DNA from: Chara braunii
Taxonomy: Eukaryota > Streptophyta > Charophyceae > Charales > Characeae
DNA length: 46,759 bases
Assembly: GCA_003427395.1 (NCBI GenBank)
Contig: BFEA01000549.1
Location: 845,015 to 891,773, forward strand
Reading direction: 5' to 3'
Positions 1 to 10,491 of the stretch are shown piece by piece. The position numbers and the translations under genes were made by a program. Under the pieces are notes generated by a model. That model ran no database searches, had not been told where the DNA came from, and worked only from the letters and a program-made list of their open reading frames with translations. Every line of letters begins with the position of its first letter. The stretch's first letter is position 1.

Positions 1-160
1 TGCTTTTCTTTATATATATATATTTTTATTTTCTTTAAATCCAATTTCGTTTTTGATTTTTTAAAAATCCTAAATAAAGTCGGATTCAAAAAAAAAACAT
101 ATGGGGTTGTAGGGCTCAAAATTCCCTACAACCCCATTTTTTTTATTATTTTTTTTACCT
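1..160. repeat. AT-rich segment with a perfect 14-bp inverted repeat
   Basis: The first 160 bases are AT-rich, with a TA run near 11-22. Positions 101-114 (ATGGGGTTGTAGGG) are repeated in perfect inverse at 124-137 with a 9-nt spacer. An A-run on the left and a T-run on the right extend the pairing. This could be the tip of a foldback element or MITE, or a chance palindrome; no target duplication was seen. No gene is visible here. Confidence 0.6.
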
Positions 161-224
161 ATTATTTAATTCAGGAAACTTCGTGTAAAATCGGGTCCGC
201 GGTGTGGACCAGGTAGGCCGCGGA

Positions 225-290
225 TGCCGGATGCGGACCCATTTGGGTCCGCGATTCCGAGCTCGACCCCGCGGACGCGTCCGCGGGTGT
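225..290. repeat. Cluster of GC-rich palindromes
   Basis: Positions 233-241 (GCGGACCCA) and 244-252 form a 9-bp inverted repeat with a 2-nt centre. Positions 268-287 are a perfect 20-bp palindrome, CCCGCGGACGCGTCCGCGGG. The surroundings (160-580) are GC-rich and hold no convincing coding frame. Confidence 0.7.
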
Positions 291-580
291 TTCATAGTTT
301 GGACCTGATTTTGGAGTAGAAGGCACGTGTGGTCAAGATTCGCCACACCAACCACCTCGAGTCCCCTGACAACTAAACCACTATAGCGCACAAGCGTAGT
401 TTGGTCCCGTCCAACTTTCCATGGCAACACAACAGCCCATGCTTACACAGGCTGAGAGCAGGCCTTGGCACCATACCCTGAAACCTATGGAGCCTGAACT
501 CTCAGTGATGTCATGAAGCGTCAATGGGCGAGGTATAATCTAGAACAACACATATAAATGAGATAATTTGACCGATTGTT

Positions 581-1720
581 TTAATTGGTTCTAAAGAAAG
601 CCACTTGACATTGAATGCCTACAGGAAACCCAACTTACCGAATCCCAAGAGCACAAAACGACAATTGGGAAAATCCAACTAAGATTCCAATACGTACGAG
701 CAGCATGTCTGGCCCCTACCCCAAGGGCTGGATCTGCAGGAACACCCATCCTTTGACACAGTAACTCAAGTGTTGCCGACTTAATACAAATAGAACGTAA
801 TAGAACATACCTAGACCACGACCAATGGATAAAATCACTCTTCACTGACAAGGAAGAATCTTTCCAACTCATAAACTCATAGAACGTAATAGAACAAACC
901 GAGACCACGACCAATGGATAACATCACCCTTCACTGACAAGGAAAAATCCTTCCAACTCGTAAACGTTTTATGCTCCGAATGACTTTCCGCAAAGACAAA
1001 TCTTTATCCAAAGCATAACAACAATGTGTAATGAACAAAAACACATAGTCCTAGTAGGAGACGGGAACACAACCCTTGACCCAACTAGAGACAGACTATC
1101 ATGCTCTCAAGAGGAAAGACAAAGTCAACTGCAAATGGAGGCCTAAGCAATGCAAACGTTATTAATGGCAAAAAACCTACTTGAATCTCTTAAAATAGTC
1201 CACACAGAGATAAACATATTCACTTACGGGAAAAGAAATAGAACTCAACACATTATCAACTCCGCCATAGACTTCTTTATAGTTTATAATCCCTCAGATG
1301 CTCTATACTTAACGTGTGTATAGGAAACCTACCCTACCATATCGGATTACATCACAGCTCAATCTTCATAGACCTCATATTCGACCCAGGTCTACAAAAA
1401 GGGTCAGGCTTCATCAAGATCAATAACTCTATATTCCATACCTGATAAATGAAGGAGGCAATAGTAGAAGCCTACATTGACTCAGATAGAGTAGAGGTTG
1501 ACTTCCTATCCCTAATAACCAACTTGTCTAAAGCAACATCTGCAGCCTGAGGTAAACTATCAGCAAAAAAAGAAATCAAATAATAAAGGAATTAGAAGCA
1601 GCAGTCAGCATCGCTGAAACTAATTTATGTAATAATCCCTGTTTCATAGAGTACGAAGAGTTACTAACAAGAGCTAAATCAGAACTGGCCACACAAGTGG
1701 TTAACGGAGAACCCCACTTT
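581..1720 (+). pseudogene. LINE ORF2 endonuclease-domain remnant
   Basis: Translated piecewise on the plus strand, this matches the N-terminal apurinic-like endonuclease of L1-type LINE ORF2. A segment reading IECLQET lies near 610-630. A GDGNTTLDPTRDR segment lies at about 1055-1100, where the family usually has GDFN. A YGKRNRTQHI...IDFF segment at about 1225-1280 corresponds to the conserved end of the fold. Frames shift several times and stops are frequent, so this is dead. A tandem duplication of about 90 bp lies inside it (about 792-880 and 882-965, both with the 'ccacgaccaatggat' core). In a whole element the reverse transcriptase would follow; here unrelated T-rich DNA does. Confidence 0.75.
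792..965 (+). repeat. 90-bp tandem duplication inside the LINE remnant
   Basis: The stretch starting agaacgtaatagaac at about 792 recurs at about 882 with only a few substitutions, through 'actgacaaggaa' and 'ttccaactc'. It duplicates part of the endonuclease frame. Confidence 0.8.
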
Positions 1721-2110
1721 TCGGCCCTGGGTAACGATGAATGATCCTGAAATTAGGGTTTCGGAGTCAAATTTTGTGTTTTTTTTTTTTTTTTTTTTTG
1801 CCTGTTTTTGTTTTGGGACAAGCTTGCTGTGTGTCAAATTTGGTGTCATTTGGGTTATTAGAATTTGTGTTGTTAATCATCCTGAAAATCCTGAAATTTT
1901 GATGAAGTTGTTTTTTGGCAAAATTGCCTGAAAATGCACTTTTGAGTTTCTGTTTTATGTGTTTTTAATTTATTTTTTTTGTATTTTTTTTATAACGTGT
2001 TAGTAAGAAGTGCACTCTATAGATTGGTGTGAAGTTTGCTTGGGATGACCTTATGGTTTTCTTATAAATTGAGGTAAAAAATGGGGTGTTGGTTAACCTT
2101 TTCTCAGTTG
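1721..2110. other. T-rich segment separating LINE pieces
   Basis: Very T-rich, with a run of about 22 T near 1778-1799 and T-tracts near 1970-1990. It does not translate into LINE protein in any frame, while LINE sequence is present on both sides. It may be an insertion or the junction of two elements. No gene seen. Confidence 0.5.
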
Positions 2111-2840
2111 TCTCCCCACTAACAACTGGTTGGTGGACCGCACGTACCTAGAACAGAAGGGCTTGGCGCTGCCATGTTGTACATCCTATCACACCGCCTT
2201 CCTTTCTCGTAAGATCCCAGAAACCATAGAACATATCTTCCTACAATGCCCAGAAGCAGTGCTAACATGACGATGGTGGGATAGGATATGGAACCTTTTA
2301 GATACCGGATCCACTTGGCCATAGAATTGAAGAGCGTTGCTCTGCGAGGCATGGACCTCCCCCACGGACAGCGACTTCGAGAACTATATGTTTAAGATAG
2401 GAAGGAGAACCATCATCTGGGCAATCAGAAGAAAATGTTGTATACATTTTATTGAAGGGGTTCGAGTAGGTGGGGAGGAAGTGACGAAAATGGTCAAACA
2501 GTTCATCAATCAAGAACTTTTCGCGCCGTGGCAAAAAGTTAAAAGCCAATTAAACTTGTACCACCTAAACAAATACATTATACAAGCAATCAACCAATTC
2601 TCAGGGGACTGGCTGGGTAGCCAAAAACGGGGTTGGATCGCACACATTCGATGGGAGGGAGGACAAACGTAGGGCCAACAACGGGATGAGTTCAGAAGGG
2701 ACTACTGCATCTACTTCAAAAAATGGACCAAGGTGGACCAGGGGGTCCTATTGCGTCCACCCTCAAACTTCCCGAACCCCTTTCCCCCTCATCAGCTGGC
2801 AATAGTGGACATGCAATGGTACGGAGCAGTGTAAGCAGAT
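2111..2840 (+). pseudogene. LINE ORF2 C-terminal zinc-binding (zf-RVT) remnant
   Basis: Plus-strand translation from about 2170 gives a stretch with cysteines followed by ETIEHIFLQCPEAV, the signature of the zinc-binding region at the C-terminus of plant LINE reverse transcriptases. An open frame at 2337-2672 (111 codons) continues with a basic, helical tail typical of that end. An in-frame TGA follows the zinc motif and the frame changes, so it is not functional. It lies upstream of an RT-domain piece, the reverse of normal LINE order. Confidence 0.7.
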
Positions 2841-3267
2841 GACGACCAAATGACAAACAGGCAACGGATCAAGGGATCAGGACTATGTATGGACGGAAAA
2901 GCATAATTTTACGAGGGCAAGGTAGCAAAGGATCTATCGTGGCCAAGTCGCCCGACCAACATCGAGTGGAACATAGGGATTGATAGTGGGGGATGAGGTG
3001 GTAAAAAAAAATTGGGAGAGGAAGGAACAAGTCTTTCAGCAACAGGTATGTGGTGCCTGGTACAGGGCAAACATGTTTTTTCCCTTTCCCAACAACCTGC
3101 ACAATCAATCCTCTGCAGGACAGAGCAATCAATGCTGACAGGTGTCTTTCTCAGTTATATTTCCTGACATTTTCCTGATTCGTTCTGTGTAAGGGACGTT
3201 AGACACGTTTTCCAGCAGGTGATGCTCCCCACCAATAAATGAAGCCTCTCCCCGGGTGGTAGTGCTG
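2841..3267. other. LINE-flanking non-coding stretch
   Basis: This has no convincing frame in either direction. It probably includes the degraded 3' part of the preceding LINE piece. Nothing else recognised. Confidence 0.35.
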
Positions 3268-4735
3268 CTTGCTTTTACCAGCAGCACTAACACTGCAGGG
3301 GGTGTTGGAAAAAAAGAAAAAAGAAAAAAACGTACGAGGAAGGAACTCAACCATCAGTCAACTTAGAGGAGAAGGCCTAACATCCAATCCAACAAAAATG
3401 CTCTCCATAGCCGAATCCAACAAAGAGCTTTACGTCTCTAAGACAGAAATGCCTACCTCTAGAACAATCCTTCAAGCTAGAGAAAAATTCACCTAGACAA
3501 AACAATAGCACACACCATGGCAGAGGAACTCGACCAACCAATCACAAATGAAGAAATTGAAAAGGCCTTGGATTCCATTAAGCCAGGGAAAACACCACGC
3601 ATATATTAGCCGGTCTTAGGAGATCAATATTGTTATTTCATAAGAATGACATGGACCAATGAAAGCCTAAGACCAGCACTTAGCACCGATATAGTTACAC
3701 TTATCTACAAAAAAGGCAACCCAACAAAAATTAGGAATTATAGGTCAATCACACTACTATCGGTAGCATATAAGATTTTGGCAAAATTACTAGCTAACAA
3801 ACTTTAGAAATATAACAAAAAACTGCTTTCATATAGACCAAACAAGATTCATCTCAAACCGTTTCATGCTAGACAATGTCATGTCACTAGTAGAATCAAT
3901 GAGATACATCCAAAACAAACAATTGAATGTAGCAATCCTTTCATTACCTTTGAAAAAACTTATGATGAAGTCAACTGAGACTTCCTACAACAATGCATGA
4001 AATCAATAGGAGTAGGTCCTAATTTCAAGAAATGGGTAAGAGTCCTCTACAACGACGCAATGGGAGTAGTACAAGTCAATGGTCACATATCCAACAAGTA
4101 CAAAATGTCCCGGTCAGTCAGACAAGGCGATCCCTTGGCAACCCAATCTTCCTCTTCATCATGGAAGTCATCGCCTCCTTCTTAAGGAAAGATTCATGAT
4201 GCATCAACAAACTCACCGAAAAAACACAACAAAATCCACATAAGTACCATACCTCCCCCACAATCTCGTTTGTAGACGACCGAACCGTCCTCATAAGAGC
4301 GTCATCTTCTTCATTTGAAACACTCACTAGGGCAATACGCACATTCCAGCTAGTCTCTAAAATGCGCATCAATTGGAGCAAGACGGTAGGTTGGTGGCTA
4401 ACAAAAGGACTTCCACCCCGAAATACACTAGAAGGCTTAACATGGGCGAACCCTTGTGACCCGCTTAGGGTGCTAGGAATACAAATGTCAATACAGGGTG
4501 TTGCAACAGAAATGACGCCCAGCCTGTTAGCCAAAATGACCAGCAAACTCAATGTTTGGGGAAGGATCCACACCTCCTTGCACGGAAAAGCGCTAGTTTT
4601 GAATACTTCCATATATTCGATGATGTGGTACCTTGCAACCTTCTGGTCCCCAGACCAAAGAACCCTAAAGGATCTCCCAAAGAACCCTAAAGGATCTAAA
4701 AAAAAAAAAAAACAGCTTACCTCTAGATAGGAGAC
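3268..4735 (+). pseudogene. LINE ORF2 reverse transcriptase remnant
   Basis: Pieces of an L1-type RT appear in order on the plus strand. There is a linker (GEGLTSNPTKMLSIAES) near 3375-3415. A PGKTP block lies near 3580, then LIYKKGNPTKIRNYRSITLL near 3695-3755, and a VRQGDPLA block near 4115-4140. The catalytic box reads FVDD near 4270, where most LINEs have F/YADD. A following INWSKT block lies near 4367. Several frameshifts and stops break it. It ends in a duplicated 'ccctaaaggatct' and a run of about 15 A (about 4698-4712) just before an LTR-like start at 4738, so a later insertion may have truncated it. Confidence 0.8.
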
Positions 4736-4934
4736 GATGTCGGTGCGAATACCCTGACAAGGGTATCCGCCCTAGTTTTTGCAAGTGACAGGAAGTAGGT
4801 CTAAAAAGCCAAAGTGTACCGCGAGAGTCGTGGCTAAGTTGTTGAGTTACACTAATAGGATGGTTGACCAGGATAGAGCGTGAGTGGGCGCGCAGGCTTA
4901 AGGCGCGCATGTGATTTCTCCGGTTGATTAAGTA

Positions 4935-4953
4935 GCCGGCTTAGTAAGCCGGC
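4935..4953. repeat. Perfect 9-bp inverted repeat
   Basis: GCCGGCTTA and TAAGCCGGC are separated by one G. Confidence 0.8.
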
Positions 4954-5182
4954 CTGATTTATGGTTGTTATTAGGAATAAAAGTTTGTTTCTATTTAGGA
5001 CGGTTGACCGCCGGTAGGCCAACATACGAGGTGGGGCGCGGGGCAGCCGTATAACAAAAGGGGGCAAGCCAGCGCTGGTGCCTAGCGGCGGCATGCTTAG
5101 TTAGAGGTAGGAATGGGGGCCGGGTTGTCTTCCTAGGCCTGGGGGCCGGGCAGCAGCCAATTTATATAGGATACCGCGCGTG

Positions 5183-5225
5183 CCAGTACCAGGCTTGGGC
5201 TTAGCCCTATGGGTTATGGTACTGG
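5183..5225. repeat. Nested hairpin near a TATA-like site
   Basis: CCAGTACC (5183-5190) pairs with GGTACTGG (5218-5225). Inside it GGGCT (5197-5201) pairs with AGCCC (5203-5207). It lies about 20 bp after the TATA-like site at 5161. Confidence 0.7.
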
Positions 5226-5230
5226 ACTTA

Positions 5231-6780
5231 CATGGTAGAGGTGTGGGGATTCAGGCCAACGGGCGGCGAACGTGGGAGCGACAGAGTGGTGAAGAGACTG
5301 AGGGGTCGAGGGTCCCACAAGACTATCCCCCTTAGTTTTGTTAGGGGGACCCGGTGGCGGGCCCGCTCGACTGACTTAGGGGAAATACCGGTAAGTCCCT
5401 CCCCCTCTTCCCATGGTGACTTGTGTTTTTTTCTTCGTTTAGTTTTATTTCTTCTATTATTATCTTTGCTATTTTTTTCTACTATTTTCCCCTCTTTGAA
5501 ATCTGGGGCCGATATCAGTCCCGAAGCTGGCCGGTGAGTTGGAGGGCCCAGCTCTGCGGATGCCCCCGTAAACTGTCGAGATACCCGGATGGTGGGAGTC
5601 GATGGGTAGGAGTCAGAATATCCGGACTTACCTAGGGACGCTTACACGGCCGCGGGGCATTGCCCCGAGTGAAGTCCTTTGGGACATTCGTTACATGCAT
5701 AAAGTATCGAGGAGGCCCGACGATTCGGGCTTCCTATTCCGCGTTCCCTCTGCTGAGTAGCATCTGACTGAGCGCTGGAAGGCAACGGGGGTGAGACCGA
5801 ATCAGGATGTAGAGTGGGTTATGGTGGAAGTAAGAGCGGACGGCAGAGGGGGAGATCAGCGGTGGACAGGAGACATATGGCTGAGAGGACCGGACCGCTA
5901 CGACCACTGGGCACAGCGTTAGCAGCAACGGGCCGCGAGGCAGCCAGCAACGCGTAGCAGGCGACGGGGATGAACCTGGACGTGTAGTTGCGCCAGGTGC
6001 GCGCGCAACAGCGGGCTATGAGGAAGAGGTCGGTTGTAGCCGAAGAGAGCATAGCTCTCTTGGTCTGCAACGAAGACAAGAAAGGGGAGGGGCGATCCTG
6101 GGGTTTTGGCCCCGGGCGAACTCGACAGTGAAGCTAGAATGGAAGAAGAAGTAGGGGGGGTAGGAGATATGGAGAAATCGAGCTGCGCGAGAGATGGTGA
6201 AAGCCGAGAAACGGGAGGGAGGAGAATCAACTATTCGGCCAGTGTTCAACCGTTTCTGACAAACTGAAATATGACTTCGTAGTTTTGATGTCGGGCGAAT
6301 CGAGGGGTAGCGTTAGCTTTAGTTCTAAGGTACTAGACTGGGAGATCAGAAAGGAAAGCAGTGCGCGATGGTGACGAGAACGTGGGTATGGCAATAAGGA
6401 GGGAGATGAGTGTGTGCCCGTTTCCTGATAGGAACAGGCGGATGGAGGGTCATTCCCAGTGATTTCTGGTAGAGCGATTTTATCGATGATGTTAGATTTG
6501 GAGTTAGAGTATAAATTCTAGAGTAAGTGAGAGAAGAGGCTGCGCGAGGGAAGAGTATTGAAGGGGGGGGGGTGAATCTGCCAGGGGTTTGGTAGAAGAT
6601 TCAGTCCGATTTCGGTTACTCATCCTAGTGATGGAGAGGGTCCGAGGCTTGGTGCAGGGTTAGACGCCTACCTGGTCGGTTGGGGTGCTGCTCCCTTCGA
6701 CGACGAAGTAACCGTTCGTTATCCTCTGCACCCGTCGGGATAAGTAGTATATAGGCTCTCGTTCTAGCAGAACATTCATC
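5231..6780. other. GC-rich stretch without a recognisable gene
   Basis: Moderately GC-rich sequence with open frames on both strands up to about 100 codons. Their compositions (proline/serine or arginine rich) look like chance frames in GC-rich DNA. A short imperfect inverted repeat (GGCCCGA ... TTCGGGC) lies near 5713-5730. A G-run occurs near 6563. It may be the body of the element that starts at 4738, but no gag or pol motif was found. Confidence 0.4.
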
Positions 6781-6835
6781 GCAATTTTATGCACAGCTGC
6801 AGGTATGCGAAACTAAGCACACGAATGAAAGCGCA

Positions 6836-7645
6836 CGTAAGAGAGAGAGGAAGAGAGAGAGGAAGAGAGAGAGGAAGAGAGAGAGAGGGAATACTCACCT
6901 GGAACTGGTGATGTGGAGAAGTCGAGCGGACAGGCCTGCGAGAAAAAATCGATTTGTGCATCTGCTACGGAGCTTTCGCGCACGAAACTGCGGATCCGGT
7001 ATGGCCCCTTGTGGTTTGCCCGGACTGTAGCAGTGGCAGCAGGCAAAGCCTACGTACTCCAACTATTATACGAGCCTGACGCCCGGGCTGGCTGGCCAAG
7101 TGCGGTGATACAAGAGGGAGAGGTAACAAAGAGGAAAGGTTGGGAAAAAGGGAGTGGTCACGACGGGATAACTCACCTGACTCGGTAGAGATGCAGACGG
7201 GTTGCGGGCGGGAGCAGCACGTAGCTCACTACGTCTATATTCGTCAAGGTCGTGGTTATCTGCTGTTACTGGTGGTCGTGTCCGCCGTGCTGGATAGTGC
7301 CTCCTCCCTGATTGCGTAGTGGCCGGGTGCTTGAATACATAAGGAGGGGAGGAGAGCTCACCCGGGACACCAAACTGGCGATGCGAAGTAAGCTGAAGGA
7401 ACGGGTTATGGGTCGCACTGATGGGCTGCCAATAGGTGCAAGCGTAGGATCCTCCTTGAACGTCGAACTGGAAGCTCAGGGCGAGCCACGGGACAGGGTG
7501 TTGTGGGTAGAGGAGGAAGACCCATCCGGACCTCAGCAGGCAACGTGTCACATTGACTAAGCGATACTGGCCAAGTGGATGGCCAGGTGTACTTATGTGC
7601 TAGAGGCAGGCAGAGAGAGAGAGCCGAAACTGGGCTTACCTGCGT
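6836..7645 (-). repeat. Purine tracts with minus-strand 5' splice-donor motifs
   Basis: A GA-rich tract (about 6840-6889) is followed by actcacctgg, which read on the minus strand is CCAGGTGAGT, a consensus splice donor (GT at 6898-6897). The layout recurs with donors at 7176-7175 (CAGGTGAGT) and 7639-7638 (CAGGTAAGC), and a weaker one near 7353. Similar modules occur in the gypsy leader (22391, 22523) and near 36366, 36709 and 36849. No matching exon protein was recognised. Confidence 0.45.
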
Positions 7646-7849
7646 ACGGGGGCCGGCAACGCAGTGGTGCCGCAACCCAGCAGTGAGAGGCGAGCTAGGG
7701 GGCTGCAGACCGTACTTACTAAACTGGGCACGACAACTGGTTCGGTTGGCTACGCATGGCACTACTGCTACAAACAGAGGGAGGCTGCATGTTGTTGACG
7801 GCTGTGACAAAAACGATTACAATCTACTGGGCAGGAGGGGTTAGGTTGA

Positions 7850-8220
7850 AGGGAACTGCTGCTGCACGTGGGCTGCTGAGCTGGTTGCTGCGGGCAGGCG
7901 CCCGTACTGCGGGTTGGCCGCTGCTGTGTACCATGCACAGATCGTTGCTGCTATTGGCTGCTGCTGCGCTTGGGACCGTGTGCGGACGGGGGTCGCGGGG
8001 TGCTGCAAGTGACTACAGCTGCCGCTCTCGTTGATTGCGCACAGGCTACCGCTACAGGTTGTTGTTGGATGTGTGCGTACGGTGGCTGCTGTTGACTGTT
8101 GCCTTGCTGTTGGCCACCGCTATATGTCGTTGCTACTGCATGCTGCGGTATACTGCTGTTGTTGCTGGCTAACGCCGCTGGTGATTATTGGTGATTGTTG
8201 CCATTGCTGCTGACCGTCGC
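7850..8220. repeat. Degenerate CTG/GTTGCTG-rich low-complexity DNA
   Basis: GCTGCTG, GTTGCTG and TGTTGTTG words recur densely and imperfectly. The open frames across it (for example 8031-8213 plus) are rich in Cys, Leu and Val as expected for such repeats, and are not convincing genes. Confidence 0.6.
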
Positions 8221-8903
8221 TGGGTACTACTGCCGCCGCACGTAAAGGCTGATACAAAGTGGTGGGCGGCTGCAGTTGGGCTCAGAGGAGTAACTGGGCT
8301 CCGGGAAGGAGCTTGGTGCTGCGAGTGGGAGACCCATAAGAAGGGGTTACTTCGGCAGTTTGAGTTCGTTGATCAAGCTGTCAGTTCGATGTCATTGCGG
8401 GGCCCTCAGGCGACTGAAGACAACAAGGTCCTCTCTCGCGAGTCTGAATGCACCCCCCTTGGATCTGAGAGTCTCAAACCTTTCTTTATCTGCCTTTCTC
8501 ACTCTAAGTCTAGACTATTGGTTACGAGAGGAAGGCGGCAGGCGGGATTGCAAACCGTAGGTCCGCAGCAAGACTCTGTGGGAAGTCATCCCATCGATTG
8601 CGGGAACTCTGCCGGAACCTAGGCGAGGTTCTGGAGGCAGGGAACTATCAGGTAATCCACCTTCATCTGTACAACCCACTACGCCCATGTTTGCCTATTC
8701 CCCCTATAGCTGATTGATGTATGCATGCCTGTCCTTATGATTCTTGCTTTCTATTCAGGACATAACCAGACCAAATAAAAGAACGTATGTATGATGTCAG
8801 TTTCATCTTCTTTGTCTGACTGAAAGCAGATTGCGGGATTGCATCTGGGGGAAGGGTGGGAGAAAGGCTAAATTGCATGAGTTTCACCGGGTCAACCAAA
8901 GGG

Positions 8904-9619
8904 TGGGCCAGTTCCATAAGTTTGGGAAGGCCCAGTGCTATGTTTTATTTGGTATTTCCTGGAGAAACCAGACATGTTCCATAAGTTTGGGTGGTCTGGT
9001 TGCTCTGATTTGTGAGGGCTGAATGTGATTGTTTTTCAGGGGCCAGTCAAATCCATAAGTCTGGGTAGTCTGGCGGCCTTGTTTATTCGGGTTTTTGACA
9101 GTTTCTTTAGTTTCTGAACGAGGAGGTGAGCATGTTCCATAAGTTTGGGTGGCTCAACCTCTTCCTGCTTTGGCTTTAAGAGAAAGGAATGAGGCTGAGG
9201 ACCGAGACATGTTCCATAAGTTTGGGTGGTCTTGGTCCAGTGCCTCGCACATACTAGAACCAGAGGGTTATAACTTTGTTATACTCTACTATTATACTAT
9301 CTATGAACAAGCTAGTCAGACAGGGTCCCATAAGTTTGGGTGGTTTGACTATAGCTTATCACCAACTGAAGAAAGTACTTAACAAAGAATAAACTTGTGG
9401 TATGAAGGGGCAGGTTGAGTCTTGAGCTGAAAATGATCGGCTCAACCATATGCTACCTCAAAGTGCAGACAATTATATAAATCTTGGATATTTAAACAGC
9501 CTAGGGCGACTAGGATGGCCTAGTCATATGCCCAAAGAAGAGAAAAGTTGTTGTGCCCTTTATCTGTGTATACTTCTTGGCTGGGCTAGACATGTTCCAT
9601 AAGTTTGGGTGGTCTAGCC
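8904..9619 (+). repeat. Array of conserved-loop, variable-stem hairpins (copy A)
   Basis: Seven copies of a motif close to atgttccataagtttgggtg lie here. Most are flanked by complementary arms that differ from copy to copy. TGGGCC/GGCCCA is at 8904-8934 and AACCAGAC/GTCTGGTT at 8966-9001. A weak stem lies near 9041-9075. AGGTGAGC/GCTC(a)ACCT is at 9124-9160. GGACCGAGAC/GTCTTGGTCC, with one G-U, is at 9199-9238. TAGTCAGAC/GTTTGACTA, with one G-U, is at 9313-9351. GGCTAGAC/GTCTAGCC is at 9584-9619. The loop is usually 20 nt. A structured RNA is the simplest reading. Confidence 0.8.
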
Positions 9620-9917
9620 TTATGCCCTATGTAAGCTGGGTATAAAGGGATAAATCATTGAAAGATTATGAACTATTGTTTGCCAAGTTAACTTGGGGAT
9701 AGTGAGAGTACTTGCATTTGTGGTTTGATCTACGTATGACTGAGTGATGTCACTGCTTAGTCTGAGTTCAGTTTCATAGGTAGTTGTTGTAGTTGATCGC
9801 CACGCGCAGGAGTTAGTTACAATTCCTGCATTTTCTGAGCTCATTTTTTTTTTACTTAGATTAATTTTTGCACTTTCTGGGATCCTTTATTTATACTTGT
9901 TCTGTAAATCTTGGTAA

Positions 9918-10466
9918 GCCACTTTCCCTACGGGAAGCGCTGCCGAAATTTTTACAAAACCAGGGGGTTAATCAAAACTTTGGCTTCTTCATGATCCAGT
10001 CTTGATGACTTTTTGATTTAATAAGAATCTGGAAAGCCTCCTTTTCTAAAGGAAATGCTGCCCAAAGTTTTACTAATTCAGGGAGTTAGCCAAAATTGGG
10101 CCCTGAAGGGTCAAAGTCATTTCAAATTCTAAACTTAGCTTTGTATAAATCTTGGACGATCATTTTCTCTACGGGAAGCGCTGTCGAAATTTCTACAAAT
10201 CTAAGGAGTTGGTCGAGATTCTGCCCTAACAGAACCTAAACTTTATGTCTAAGTTCAAATCTGACTTGGTATAAATCTGGAAAACCTTCCTTCCTAAAGG
10301 AATTGCTGCCCAAATTTTTGCTAAGTCAGGGAGTTAGACAAATTTTGACTTTCTGGAATCCAAAGGTTTGACTTTTGGGCTAGTATATTTTCTGCGATGA
10401 CACTTTTCCTACAGGAAGCGCTGCCGAAATTTTCCTAAATTAGAGGAGTTAGCTTATATTTCGACA
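9918..10466 (+). repeat. Five alternating stem-loop modules at the LTR end (copy A)
   Basis: Five modules of about 120 nt alternate A-B-A-B-A. Type A has TTCCC tac GGGAA or a variant, followed by gcgctgccgaaattt (starts near 9921, 10161, 10401). Type B has CCTTT tct AAAGG or TTCCTT/AAGGAA, followed by tgctgcccaaatttt (near 10038, 10285). Each then has a related tail (aggagttag). The last module ends at the proposed LTR end, so these would lie in R/U5. Confidence 0.75.
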
Positions 10467-10491
10467 GGTTGCGACGTATGTAGGAGAGACT

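Larger units (their letters stand above)
4738..5230 (+). mobile_element. LTR-like segment with terminal hairpin (family 3, copy A)
   Basis: The segment starts TGTCG and is followed at once by a hairpin: 4745-4754 and 4761-4770, a 10-bp stem with one mismatch around TGACAA. The same arrangement, with a different but complementary outer stem, starts at 45474, and both are followed by 'tttttgcaagt'. More inverted repeats follow at 4888-4908, 4935-4953, 5003-5023, 5069-5078 and 5183-5225. A TATA-like tttatatagg lies at 5161. The right end was not found, so calling it an LTR is inference from the shared TG start. Confidence 0.45.

Noticed and set aside
7066-7551. 161-codon minus-strand open frame
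   Set aside because: Proline/serine/threonine-rich frame in GC-rich DNA that overlaps the splice-donor modules; no motif, and equally long frames exist on the other strand.
8904-9619. CRISPR array reading of the repeated 'ccataagtttgggtgg' motif
   Set aside because: Spacing is irregular, the arms are complementary to each other, the context is an LTR in a eukaryotic genome, and no cas genes are present.
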